Source of the DNA: Phenylobacterium zucineum HLK1
GTDB lineage: Bacteria; Pseudomonadota; Alphaproteobacteria; Caulobacterales; Caulobacteraceae
NCBI RefSeq assembly: GCF_000017265.1
Contig: NC_011144.1
Location: forward strand, 806,001-870,000
Direction: 5' to 3'
Length of the DNA stretch: 64,000 nucleotides
In this document: in pieces, positions 7,833 to 19,100 of the stretch
How the letters are laid out: each line of letters starts with the position of its first letter
How positions within the stretch are numbered: position 1 is the first letter of the stretch
The notes under the pieces: model-generated
Told to the model about the DNA's origin: nothing
Databases searched by the model: none
Seen by the model: only the letters and a program-made list of their open reading frames with translations
Position numbers and translations under genes: made by a program

Positions 7833-9119
7833 TCAATCATCCACAGCTTGTTCGGGCGGGGAGACGTCGAGCAGGGTGAGCTGGTTGCCGCGCCGCTCCA
7901 CCACCCGGAAGCGATGGCGGTGGAAGGCGAAGGTCTCGTCCACCTCGGGAATGCGCTGGCATTCGTTGATCAACAGGCCGGCGACCGTCACCGCCTCGTC
8001 GTCCGGCAGCTCCCAGTTCATTGCCCGGTTCAGGTCGCGGATGGTCACCGATCCCTCGACCGACACCCAGCCGTCGGGCCGCGGATTGACGCCCGGCGCG
8101 ACCACGTCGTGCTCGTCCTCGATCTCGCCGACGATCTCCTCGAGGATGTCCTCCAGAGTCACCAGACCTTGGATGGCGCCGTACTCGTCCACCACCAGGG
8201 CGAAGTGGTTCTGGCGCTTCAGGAAGGCGGCCAGCTGGTCCTTCAGGCTGGTGGTCTCGGGCACGAACCAGGGCGTCCGCAGGATGCCCGCGATCCTGAC
8301 GGCGTCGATGTCGCCGTCGGCGTCGGCGATCGCCTTCAGGAGGTCCTTCACATGCAGGACCCCAACGATGTTCTCCGGTTCGTCGCGGTAGATGGGCAGG
8401 CGCGTATGGCCCTGCGCCAGCGCCTCGTTCAGGATTTCCCGAGGGGGCTTGTCGCCGTCGATCATCACGATCGAGCGGCGGTGGACCATCACCTCCGAGA
8501 CGTCCATCTCGGCCAGGTCCAGCACCCCGCCCAGCATCCAGCGGTCCCGCGTCTCCACCAGCCCCTCCGAGTGGTGGTACTCCACCGCCCCGCGGATCTC
8601 CTCGTGGGCGGCGAGGACGTCGGTCTCCATCGACAGGCGGATGCCGAACGGGCGCAGCGTGCGTCGGACGATCCACTGGGCGCCGTTCGCCAGGGGGCCG
8701 AAGATCCTCACCGTCCACTGGGCCGGCAGGGACAGGGCGCGCGCGGCGTTGTCGGCCTGGGCGATGGCGACGGTCTTGGGCAGGATCTCGGCGAACACCA
8801 CGACCAGCACCGTCATCACGCCGGTGGCGATCAGCGCGCCGGCCGGTCCCGGAAACGCCTGCGTCAGCACCGAGGTCGTCAGCGCCGAGGCGAAGATGTT
8901 GACGACGTTGTTGCCGATCAGGATCGCGCCGATCAGCTTCTCCTGGTCCGAGATCAGCCGGTTCACCCGCCGCGCGGCGGGATCGCCCTCGCGCTCGAGC
9001 TGGTGCATGCGCCCGCGGCTCGCCGCGGTCATCGACGTCTCGGTCGCCGACATCAGGGCCGAGAGCAGCAGCAGGACGACCAGGGAAGGGGCCAGGGCGA
9101 CGATGATCGCGCCGATCAC
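7833..9119 (-). CDS. HlyC/CorC family transporter (DUF21-CBS-CBS-CorC_HlyC)
   Basis: 428 residues from a GTG (9119) that overlaps the aroB stop as GTGA. N-terminal DUF21 membrane domain with three to four hydrophobic segments ([19 protein letters not shown], then [31 protein letters not shown]), a CBS pair ([13 protein letters not shown] to [20 protein letters not shown]) and a C-terminal CorC_HlyC domain. Members are linked to magnesium/cobalt efflux and act in the inner membrane. It is the last gene of aroK-aroB-corC; the coupling is genomic and does not imply a role in aromatic synthesis. Frames further upstream belong to aroB. Confidence 0.9.
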
Positions 9120-10228
9120 GGCCGGGCTCCCTCCGCGACCAGGAAGCGGCGCACGGCCTGCGCCTCCACGTCCTTGGCGGTGAAGGCGCTGCCGAGGCCC
9201 CGCGCCAGGATGAACGTCAGCCGTCCGGCCTCGGCCTTCTTGTCCTGGGCCATGTGGGCGACAAGCCGGTCGGCGTCGAACGGATGGCCGGGCGTCTCCG
9301 ACAGCCGGACGGGCAGGCCGGCCGCGGCGATCGCGCGGGTCGCGCGCTCGGCGTCCTGGCCGGCGCACAGGTCGAGCGCGGCCGAGAAGCGGAAGGCCAG
9401 GGCCTGGCCCACGCCCACCGCCTCGCCGTGCAGCAGGGCCTCACCGTAGCCGGTTTCGGCCTCCAGGGCGTGGGCGAAGGTGTGGCCGAGGTTGAGCAGC
9501 GCCCGGCGGCCCTGCTCGCGTTCGTCCTCGGCGACGATCTCGGCCTTCATCTCCACGGAACGCGCGACGGCGTGGGTCAGCGCCTCGGGCTCACGCGCCA
9601 GGACCTTGGCGCCGTTCGCCTCCAGCCACTCGAAGAAGCCGCGGTCGCCCAGCAGGCCGTACTTGATGACCTCGGCGTAGCCCGCGCGCATCTCGCGGAC
9701 CGGCAGGGTGTCCAGCACCGACAGGTCGGCCAGCACCAGCCGCGGCTGGTGGAAGGCGCCCACCAGGTTCTTGCCGCGGGGGGTGTCGATCGCCGTCTTG
9801 CCGCCCACGGACGAATCCACCTGCGCCAGGAGGGTCGTGGGGATCTGGATGAAGTCGATGCCGCGCTTGTAGATCGCCGCGGCGAAGCCGGCGAGGTCGC
9901 CTACGACGCCGCCGCCGAACGCGGTCACGAGGTCCCCCCGGTCGAGCTCCAGGCCCAGCAGGCGGTCGGTGACGTCGGCCAGTCCCGCGAAGCTCTTGCT
10001 CTGTTCGCCCGGCGGCACGAGCACGGGATGAACCTCGACCCCGGCGGTCTTGAGGGCCGCCTCCAGCCGCGCCCCGTGCAGGCGCCAGACCGTCTCGTCG
10101 CTGACCACGGCCGTGCGGCCGCGCTTGAGGAAGGGCCGCAGGTGCCGGCCGGCCTCGTCCAGCAGGTTCTCGCCCACGCGCACCTCATAGGCGCGCTCGC
10201 CCAGGCCGACGGCGATGCTGCGCGTCAT
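9116..10228 (-). CDS. aroB: 3-dehydroquinate synthase
   Basis: 370 residues, usual length. It converts DAHP to 3-dehydroquinate, step two of the shikimate pathway, in the cytoplasm with NAD and a divalent metal. Visible signatures: [19 protein letters not shown] (NAD/phosphate region), [19 protein letters not shown], the metal-binding [11 protein letters not shown] and [10 protein letters not shown] histidines. The ATG at 10228-10226 overlaps the aroK stop (ATGA), and its own stop overlaps the CorC start (GTGA), so three genes are translationally coupled. Gene order aroK-aroB is the standard bacterial one. Confidence 0.96.
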
Positions 10229-10788
10229 TCCGCGCGCTCCTCCAGATAGGCCGACAGCGCGCGGATCACCTGGTCGACGGTGACGTGGTGCGCCACGTCC
10301 CCCGTTTCGACCGTCATGTCCGCCTCGGCGTAGACGGGATAGCGGACCTCGGCCTGGGCCCTGAGGACCTCCAGCGGGTCCTTGCCGGCCAGCAGGGGGC
10401 GGGTGTCCTTGCGGCCGACCCGGCGCGCGAGGGTCTCGAGGTCGGTCTTCAGCCAGACCGAGATCGCCTTCGACTTGATGAGCTGGCGGGTCTCGGCGTT
10501 CATGAACGCCCCGCCGCCGGTGGCCAGCACGTGCGGCGGCTGGTCCAGCAGGCGGGCGATCACCCGGCGCTCGCCGTCGCGGAATGCGGCCTCGCCCAGG
10601 TCGGCGAAGATGTCCGAGATCGACCGGCCGGCCGCCGCCTCCACCTCGGAGTCGGCGTCGCGGAACGGCAGGCCCAGCGCGCTGGCCAGGCGCCGGCCCA
10701 CGCTCGACTTGCCGACGCCCATCAGGCCCACGAGGGCGATGGTCCGGCGGCGTAGCGGTTCGAAACGGTCCATGGACGGCGGAGCCAT
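10225..10788 (-). CDS. aroK: Shikimate kinase
   Basis: 187 residues from the ATG at 10788, or 182 from the second ATG at 10773 ([16 protein letters not shown]); both fit the family. P-loop [15 protein letters not shown], shikimate-binding FRDADSEVE and the lid/second motif LATGGGAFM are present. It phosphorylates shikimate at O3 using ATP. It heads the aroK-aroB-corC operon and is divergent from the secreted-protein gene at 10841, so promoters for both must lie in or near the ~50-nt gap. A long upstream open frame is an antisense artefact of that divergent gene. Confidence 0.94.
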
Positions 10789-10840
10789 ACACGAGCGCGC
10801 GCCCTCGCGCCAATCCGGGCGGGCAAGTATGCTGCCGCCC

Positions 10841-12037
10841 ATGTCGCGTCTTGCTCTCTCCGCCGCCCTTTCCATCGCCCTCTGCACCGCCGCCCAGGCC
10901 CAGCCTGTGGAGGTCGTCCCGCTCGCCGCCCCCGACGCGTTCTCGACGCCCGGGCGGCCGACCGGCCTGCCCGGCGATCTGTGGAAGGGCGCCTCAGCCG
11001 CCACCGCCCGGACCGTCCTGCCGACGCTCGCGGCCAAGCCGCTGTCGCCTGCCGCCGCGGCGCTCGCCCGCCGCGTCCTGGCCACCGGAGCGGCGGGGCC
11101 GCCGGGGCTGGGGGACGATCCGGCGCTGATCGCGGCCCGCGCCGGCGCGCTGATCGCCCTGGGCGATCCGGCCGCCGCCGCCGCCATCCTGCAGCGGGCG
11201 CCGGGGCTGGAGCGCAACGCCGAGCTCTCCCAGGCCGCAGCCGAGAGCGCCCTGCTGGGCGGAGACGACGCCCGCGCTTGCGCCATCGAGCAGGCGCTGG
11301 GGACGGGCCGGGGCCAGCCCTACTGGCTGCGGCTGCGCGCCTACTGCCAGGCGCTGGCCGGCCAGACCGCCGAGGGCCAGCTCACCTTCGATCTCGCCCA
11401 GGGTCAGGCCCGCGACGCCGTCTTCGGCCGGCTGATGGGCGCGAAGCTCTCGGGGGGAGATCCGGGCGCCGCCTCGCTGCGCAACGGCCTGGATCTCGCG
11501 CTGTCCCGAAGCCTCGGCCTCGACCTGATGGCGGCCAAGCCCGCCCCGCCGGTGGCGGCCGCCCTGACCGGCGGCGAGCCTCTGCCGCCCACCTGGGACG
11601 TCTCGGCCATCGACGGGGCCACGGGGGGGCTCGCGGCCGCCATCGCCGTGGGTCAGGATCCGCCGCCGGGCGGCCTGTCGGCCCTGATCGCCGCGGCCGC
11701 CGAGGCCGACGCCAAGGGCCGCGCGCGGCTGCAGTCGGCCGCCCTCCTGGTGGCCGCCCTCGCGCCCGAGCTGACGGCGGCCGATCGCGGCGGCCTGGCC
11801 GCCTTCTCGGTCGATCCCGGCAAGACGCCCGCCGGCCGCGCCTTCGCCCTCACCCGCGCCGGCGAGGCGAAGCTGATGGGCGAGGCCGCCCTGCTCTCGC
11901 TGTGGGTCGCGGCCGAGGCCGGCGAGAAGGGCCCCGGCGTCGCCGACCGCGCCCGGATCGTCCGCGCGCTGGCCCAGGCGGGCCTGGCCCAGGAGGCCCG
12001 CGCCTTCGCCCTGGAAGGGCTGGCGGCGCTGCCATGA
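10841..12037 (+). CDS. Secreted, alanine-rich repeat-like protein of unknown function
   Basis: 398 residues starting [21 protein letters not shown], a clear Sec signal peptide with a cleavage site after AQA. An alternative ATG at 10829 would add four residues. The mature protein is Ala/Leu/Gly-rich and looks helical throughout, with TPR/SEL1-like spacing ([19 protein letters not shown]), but no family motif can be named with confidence. The stop overlaps the xerD start (ATGA), so the two are co-translated; genes of this kind beside xerD are common in Caulobacteraceae. Presumably periplasmic; function unknown. Confidence 0.8.
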
Positions 12038-12951
12038 GCGGCAAGGGCGCGGCCTGGACCGAAGCCTTTCTCGAGATGATGGCCGTCGAGCGGGCGGCGG
12101 CGAGGAACACGCTCTCGGCCTACGGACGCGACCTGGCCGACGCCGCCGGCTTCCTGGCCGGGCTCGGCCGCGACCTCTCGGACGCGACGGCCGAGGACGT
12201 GGAGGCCTATTTCGCCGATCTCGGCGCGCGCGGCCTGTCGGCGGCCACCGCGGCGCGCCGACGCGCGGCCGTGCGCCAGTTCTACCGTTTCGTCCTGGGC
12301 GAGGGCTGGCGCGGCGACGATCCCTCGCGCCGGGTCGAGGCGCCGAAGAAGGGGCGCAGCCTGCCCAAGGTGCTGTCCCGCGAGGAGATGGACCGGCTGA
12401 TCGCCGCCGCCGGCGCGCGCGACGGGGCGTCCCACGCCCTGCGCCTGGCCTGCATGGTCGAGCTGGCCTACGCCTCGGGCCTGCGGATTTCCGAGCTGAC
12501 CGGCCTGACGCTGGCGGCCCTGGCGCGCGATCCCGCCTACCTGATCGTGAAGGGCAAGGGCGGGAAGGAGCGGCTGGCGCCCCTGAACGAGCCGGCCCGG
12601 GCGGCGGTGAAGGCCTATCTGGAGGTCCGCCCCGCCTTCCTGCCGAAGGGGGATACGGCCAATCCCTGGCTGTTCCCCTCGCGCGGCAAGGGCGGACGGC
12701 TCACGCCCCGCCGCTTCGCCCAGCTCCTGGACGAGGCCGCCGCGGACGCCGGGATCGATCCGGGGCGCGTCAGCCCGCACGTGCTGCGGCACGCCTTCGC
12801 CACCCACCTGCTGGAGGGCGGCGCCGACCTGCGGGTGGTGCAGAAGCTGCTGGGCCACGCCGACATCGCCACGACCCAGATCTACACCCACGTCGCCTCG
12901 GATCGCCTGAGCGAGGTGGTCCGTTCCAAGCACCCGCTGGCCAAGAAGTAG
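12034..12951 (+). CDS. xerD: Site-specific tyrosine recombinase XerD
   Basis: 305 residues. N-terminal SAM-like core-binding domain (EAFLEMMAVERAAARNTLSAYGRDL) followed by the catalytic domain with the expected residues: Arg in SGLRISEL, Lys in VKGKGGKER, His/Arg in HVLRHAFATHLL, His in LLGHADI and the tyrosine nucleophile in TTQIYTHV. It acts with XerC at dif to resolve chromosome dimers. Nothing indicates an integrase of a mobile element: length and neighbourhood (accA follows beyond a convergent gene) are those of the housekeeping enzyme. Confidence 0.93.
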   Translation: MSGKGAAWTEAFLEMMAVERAAARNTLSAYGRDLADAAGFLAGLGRDLSDATAEDVEAYFADLGARGLSAATAARRRAAVRQFYRFVLGEGWRGDDPSRRVEAPKKGRSLPKVLSREEMDRLIAAAGARDGASHALRLACMVELAYASGLRISELTGLTLAALARDPAYLIVKGKGGKERLAPLNEPARAAVKAYLEVRPAFLPKGDTANPWLFPSRGKGGRLTPRRFAQLLDEAAADAGIDPGRVSPHVLRHAFATHLLEGGADLRVVQKLLGHADIATTQIYTHVASDRLSEVVRSKHPLAKK

Positions 12952-12975
12952 AAAGGCCGCCCGAAGGCGGCCTTT
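12952..12975. terminator. Bidirectional terminator between xerD and the glycine-zipper gene
   Basis: AAAGGCCGCC (12952-12961), loop CGAA, GGCGGCCTTT (12966-12975): a perfect 10-bp stem with A-rich/T-rich flanks on both strands. It starts right after the xerD stop and lies just past the stop of the convergent gene. Confidence 0.8.
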
Positions 12976-12984
12976 CCTGGTGCG

Positions 12985-13731
12985 TCAGCCGGTGATCCGG
13001 TAGCGCCCCTGGTCGTCCGGACAGACGCGGACGTAGCGGTAGTCCTCGCCGCGCGAGTCCACCGGGGCCGGGGCCAGGCGGCAGCGCTGGCGCGCGTAGT
13101 AGTTCGTGTCGTAGGCGCCGTAGCGCCACGAGCGGCTTTCCCGGTATGGCACGGTGTCGTTGTAGGTGAAGTAGGGACCGCGGCTGTCGCACTTGTAGCG
13201 GTCGTTGGCCCGGCCCACGGCCGCGCCGAGGCCGCCGCCGACCAGGGCGCCCAGCACGGTGCCCTCGGTGCGGGCGTTGCGGGCGGCCACGTTCGAGCCC
13301 AGCACGCCGCCGACGACCGCGCCCAGCACGCCCGCGGTGATCGTCGAGTTGTTGTTGCAGCGGACGTTCGTCGAGGCGTTCGAGCCGTAGTAGCCGGCGT
13401 AGGGCGCGCGATTGTCGGCCCAGTAGGCCTCGTCCCACACGGGTCGGGCGTAGCGCCGCTCGTAGGCGCCGCGTCCATAGCGGGCGTCGTAGCGGGCCCG
13501 CTCGCGCTCCCAGGACGCCAGGCGGCGCTCGTAGTCGCGGCGGGCCTCCCGGTAGTCCTGGCGGGCTTCGCGATAGGCCTCGCGGCTGTCGCGATACTGC
13601 TCCTGCTGGTAGCGGTAGTCCTGTTGCGCCCGCTGGTACTCGGGCGTCGGGCGATAGTATTGCGCGTAGGCAGGGGCGGCGGTCGCAAGCGCGAGCGCAG
13701 ACGCCGTCCCGATCTTCAAGATGCTGTTCAT
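12985..13731 (-). CDS. Secreted glycine-zipper protein
   Basis: 248 residues with a signal peptide ending AAPAYAQ (about residue 24). The next ~80 residues are rich in Tyr, Arg, Gln and Glu in a repetitive YREARQDYREARRDYE-type pattern, probably a charged coiled coil. A glycine-zipper 2TM-like region follows (TAGVLGAVVGGVLGSN and VLGALVGGGLGAAVGR, about 130-175), then a Cys-containing C-terminal domain. Such proteins sit in or across the outer membrane or periplasm and can form helical bundles; exact role unknown. The start has GGAG upstream. Confidence 0.8.
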   Translation of the reverse strand: MNSILKIGTASALALATAAPAYAQYYRPTPEYQRAQQDYRYQQEQYRDSREAYREARQDYREARRDYERRLASWERERARYDARYGRGAYERRYARPVWDEAYWADNRAPYAGYYGSNASTNVRCNNNSTITAGVLGAVVGGVLGSNVAARNARTEGTVLGALVGGGLGAAVGRANDRYKCDSRGPYFTYNDTVPYRESRSWRYGAYDTNYYARQRCRLAPAPVDSRGEDYRYVRVCPDDQGRYRITG

Positions 13732-13939
13732 TCGAATAGCTCCGTTTCTCCTCGGCGCGGCGGCGCTGTGTCAGGGCGGGGTCCGCGCGGTTCTTCGAAG
13801 ACGCGCCGGTCGCCTCCGGCCCCCGAAACGGATGCAGGCCTGGCTCGACCTCGGGCTACCAAACTCCCTTCCCCGAAGGCGGTTGCACCGGCGCGGGAGC
13901 GGGAGTGGACCGGCCGAGGCCGCGGAGGCGGTTCCCGGC

Positions 13940-13968
13940 TTGTTAGGGCGACGGTTCACGCCTAATTT
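13940..13968 (+). promoter_or_regulatory. Candidate accA promoter
   Basis: TTGTTA (13940-13945), 17 bases, TAATTT (13963-13968) lies 70 nt upstream of accA. The 306-nt interval 13732-14037 otherwise holds no ORF with a ribosome-binding site and no RNA gene that I can see. Confidence 0.45.
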
Positions 13969-14037
13969 CCGGCGCTCTCTCGACGACCCCTCTCCAGACG
14001 ACCCCACGACCGACGACTCAGGGAAGCGATCCTCCGC

Positions 14038-15000
14038 ATGGCCGCCCACTATCTCGAGTTCGAGCGCCCCATCGCGGACCTCGAAGCCAAGATCGAGGAA
14101 CTCTCGCGCCTTTCCGAGACCGCCAGCCCGGGCGCCTTCGACGGCGAGATCGAGTCGCTGCGGGCCCGCGCGCAGGACATGCGCCGCGAGGCCTACGCCA
14201 ATCTCGACGCCTGGCAGAAGACCCAGGTGGCCCGCCATCCCGACCGGCCGCACTTCGTCGACTACGTCGCCGCGCTGATCGAGGACTTCCAGGAGCTCCG
14301 CGGCGACCGTAAGTTCGCCGACGACCAGGCGATCATGGGCGGCCTCGGCCGCTTCCGCGGCATGCCGGTGGTGGTCATGGGCCACGAGAAGGGCCGCGAC
14401 ACCGTCACCCGGGTGAAGCACAACTTCGGCTACGCCCGCCCCGAGGGCTACCGCAAGGCGATCCGCCTGATGGAGCTGGCCGAGCGGTTCAACCTGCCGG
14501 TCGTCAGCTTCGTGGACACCGCCGGCGCCTATCCGGGCGTCGCCTCCGAGGAGCGGGGCGTCGCCGAGGCTATCGCCCGCTCCACCGAGAAGTGCCTGAT
14601 GCTGGAGACGCCCAACGTGGCGGTCATCACCGGCGAGGGCGGCTCGGGCGGCGCCATCGCCATCGCCGCGACCAGCCGGGTGCTGATCCTGGAGCACGCC
14701 ATCTACTCGGTCATCGCGCCCGAGGGGGCCAACTCGATCCTATGGCGCGGCGCGCGAACCGCTGGCGAGGCGGCCAAGGCGATGAAGATCACCGCCCAGG
14801 ACTTGGAGCGGATGAAGATCGTCGACCGGATCATCCGCGAGCCGGCGGGCGGCGCCCATTCCGACCCCGAGGCCGCCATGCAGGCCGTCGGCGACGCGGT
14901 CGAGGAGGAGCTGAAGGCGCTCCTGGCCCTCGATGCGGCGACCCTCAAGGCGCAGCGCGCCGAGCGCTTCTACGCCATCGGCCGCTCGGGGCTGCAGTAG
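14038..15000 (+). CDS. accA: Acetyl-CoA carboxylase, carboxyltransferase subunit alpha
   Basis: 320 residues, the normal size. It transfers the carboxyl group from carboxybiotin to acetyl-CoA with AccD to form malonyl-CoA, the committed step in fatty-acid synthesis. Recognisable blocks: YLEFERPIADLEAKIEEL at the N-terminus, FVDTAGAYPGVASEERG, ITGEGGSGGAIAIA (CoA/oxyanion region) and YSVIAPEGANSILWR. accD and the biotin subunits are not in the window. The gene stands alone between a candidate promoter and a palindrome preceding the next gene. Confidence 0.97.
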   Translation: MAAHYLEFERPIADLEAKIEELSRLSETASPGAFDGEIESLRARAQDMRREAYANLDAWQKTQVARHPDRPHFVDYVAALIEDFQELRGDRKFADDQAIMGGLGRFRGMPVVVMGHEKGRDTVTRVKHNFGYARPEGYRKAIRLMELAERFNLPVVSFVDTAGAYPGVASEERGVAEAIARSTEKCLMLETPNVAVITGEGGSGGAIAIAATSRVLILEHAIYSVIAPEGANSILWRGARTAGEAAKAMKITAQDLERMKIVDRIIREPAGGAHSDPEAAMQAVGDAVEEELKALLALDAATLKAQRAERFYAIGRSGLQ

Positions 15001-15017
15001 CTCAAGCCCTTGCCTGA

Positions 15018-16070
<1,053 letters not shown>

Positions 16071-16097
16071 TCCCTCCCGACAGCCTCCGAAAACAAG

Positions 16098-16128
16098 AGA
16101 GCCGCCGGATCGCTCCGGCGGCTCTTTC
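16098..16128 (+). terminator. Rho-independent terminator of the nitronate monooxygenase gene
   Basis: AGAGCCGCCGGA (16098-16109), loop TCGC, TCCGGCGGCTCT (16114-16125) then TTTC: a perfect 12-bp stem. It could also work backwards for the convergent TonB receptor gene. Confidence 0.8.
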
Positions 16129-16191
16129 GCTCTCCATGGCGCCGCCCGGACCCGAAGGCCCGGGCGGTCGGCCCCTGTATCGGAACCGGCC

Positions 16192-19100
16192 TTAGAACCG
16201 GGCGGTCAGACCCGCCTGGAAGTAGCGGCCGATGAAGTCGTAGGTGCCGTAGGCGTTCGCCGAGTTGGTGGCGCCGTGCGGCGGCTTCGTGTCGAACACG
16301 TTGCGGACCACGAACCGGGCGCGCGCGTCGTTGAGGACGCCCATGCCGAAGCGGTCGGTCAGCGCATCGAGGTTCACCGTCACCGACAGGTCGTGGAGGA
16401 AGTACTCGTCGACCTTCAGCGGGTAGCGGGTCTCGATCGTGAAGTCGTTGTTGAAGCGCGACTCGTCGATCCAGTTGGTGGTCCAGACGATGGCCACCGG
16501 GTCACGCGAGTAGCTGGTCTCCAGCTTCGCGCGCCACTTGGCGTTGCCGATCTCGCCATGGTCGCGGTTCAGGTCGAAGCCCAGGCCGGTGACCGAGGTC
16601 TCCTGCCGCTCGACGTGGAAGATGTCGAGATCGACGTCCACACGGCCCGGATTGCCGCCCCACATGTTGCCGAAGGCGCCGCCCAGCCAGTCGACGAAGT
16701 CGATCCGGTAGTTCACGCCGGCCGTGAAGCCCTCGAAGTTGGTGTAGCCGGCGTTGATGTAGCCGGTCTGCGGACCGATCGAGTTGGACCCGTTGCCGAT
16801 CGCCTCGTCGCGGCCGAGGATCTGGCCCGGACGCCCGGAGGCGGCCGTGCCGCGATCGAAGCGGCTGCACGCGTCGGCGTTGCCGCCGGGCGAGTCGTAG
16901 CAGACCTGCAGGATCGAGGTGAGCGTGAAGTTGTTGATCGCGTCCTCGAGCCGGATGTTCACCCAGTCGAAGTTGATCGACAGGCCCGGCACGAACGACG
17001 GCTGGTAGACCATGCCGATCGACCACTGTTTGCCGATCTCGTTCTGCAGGTCGGGGTTGCCGGACGTGGCGCCCTGCACCGTCGCCTGCTGGATCTGCGA
17101 CACCAGGCTGTAGTCGGCCGGCAGGCCCAGCGCGGTGAACGCGGCTTCGCAGTTGGCGCGGCGAACGGCCGGGTTCGGGCCCGAGTTGATGTTCGCCTGG
17201 TGGCAGGGGTCGGTGGCGGTCATGAAGCTGGTCGCCGTCGGCAGGAACAGCTCGGTGATCGCCGGCGCGCGGAACGAGCGCGACTTCTGGGCCCGGATCA
17301 TCAGGTCGGGGATCGGGTACCAGCGGCCGCCGTAGCTCCACGCCTTGCCCGAGCCGGCCTGCGAGTGGTCGACGTCGCGGTAGGCGCCCTCGATCTCCAG
17401 GCGGTGCAGGAGCGGGAAGGTGAAGTCGCCGCCGAAGATCGGCAGCAGGGTTTCACCGTAGAACTCCTTGGTGTCGAACTTGCCGGTCAGGGCCGTGATG
17501 GCGGCCGAGCGGCCGACGCCGGCTTCCTGCGGGGCGTTCGGGTTGAAGTCCGACTTCTCGTAGCGCGCCTCGAAGCCCGCGGCGAACGACCAGGGGCCGG
17601 CCGGCAGGTCGAGGATGTCGCCGCCGAAGTTGGCTTCGTACACCGTCTGCAGGATCTTGTATTCGCTCTCGAACTGGACGCCGATGAAGTCCAGCGCCGC
17701 CTGGCTGGGAGCGCCGTCGCCGAACATGTTCAGCGGGGCGCAGCCGTTCGACGGGTCGCGGCAGACCACGGCGCCGCTGGCGTCGCGGACGACGTCGATC
17801 GCCTGCAGGAAGCGCGTCTGGATGATGTTCGGGCTCTGGAACGAGCCGTCCGACTGGCCGTGGATGTAGGCCAGGTTCCAGAAGAAGTTCCGGTCGAGGA
17901 AGTCGAAGTCGCCTTCCACCGACAGCACGCCGCGGAAGGTCTCGCCGTCGGCCGAGGTCTTGTTGTTGCCGATGTCGACCGAGGCGCGCGACAGGTAGAA
18001 GATGCGCTCGCCGGGGTTGGCCGCGTCGGCCGCCAGGCCGTTCGCCGGATCCAGCAGGGCGGCGCGGGTGGCCGCCGGCAGGAACGGGTTGGCCGTCGAC
18101 ATCCGCAGCATCGACGAGTTACCGCCGAACAGCGGGGCGTTGTAGATCGGCTGGTTGTACGGCTCGACCGCGTCGAACTGCGAGTAGAAGAACTCGCCGT
18201 TCACCCGGATGTTGTCGGTGACGTCGAACTTGGCGAACGCGGTGGCGACGTGGCGCTTCACCGGCGAGATCAGCGAGCTGAGCTCGGCCAGGTTCATGCC
18301 TTCGCCGCCCGAGGCGACCGAAGGCTGCACGAAGGTGCCCGCGTCGTAGGGCACCAGCACGCCGCCGGGGCCGAACTGGGCCGTGACCCGGCCGCCCGAG
18401 GGGCTGGCGATGGTCACCAGCCGGCCCAGGGACGAGGTGTTGGCCTGGAAGGGCAGGCCGCCGGTGGTCACTTCCGGGATGCGGCGGTTCAGCCAGATGA
18501 CCTGGCCGGGGATGTTGTCCGAGCCCGAGGTGTTCGCCGGGTTCAGGGCGAACGTCAGCTGCTCGGCGGTCCGCTGGCGGTCCACGAAGCCCAGCTGCCC
18601 GGTCTCGTTATACTCGTAGCTGCCCGAGAGGCTCAGGCGGCCGTCGAGGAAGTTCTTGCCGGCGGTGATGCGGGCGCGCCAGTCGTCATAGCCGCCGTCC
18701 GACCAGCCGTAGCGGCCGTCGACCTCGACGCCGTCGTAGTCCTGCTTGGTGATGATGTTGATGACGCCGGCGATGGCGTCCGAGCCGTAGACGGCCGAGC
18801 CGCCCGCCTGGACGGTCTCGATGCGGTCCACCAGGCCGGTGGGGATGACGTTCAGGTCGACCTGGCCGCCGGCGGCCGCGCCGGTGAAGATCGAGGCGGG
18901 GTTGCCGCCCACGAAGCGCCGGCCGTTCACCAGGGTGAGGGTCCGGTTGGTGCCCAGGTTGAAGATGTTGATGAAGTTGCGGCCGACGCCGAACGAGCCC
19001 TGATCGCCCACCGGGCTGATCGGCACGCCCACCGACGGGATGTCGTTCAGGGCGTCGGCGACGTTCGTGAAGCCGCGCTCTTCCATGCGCTCGGTGGTGA

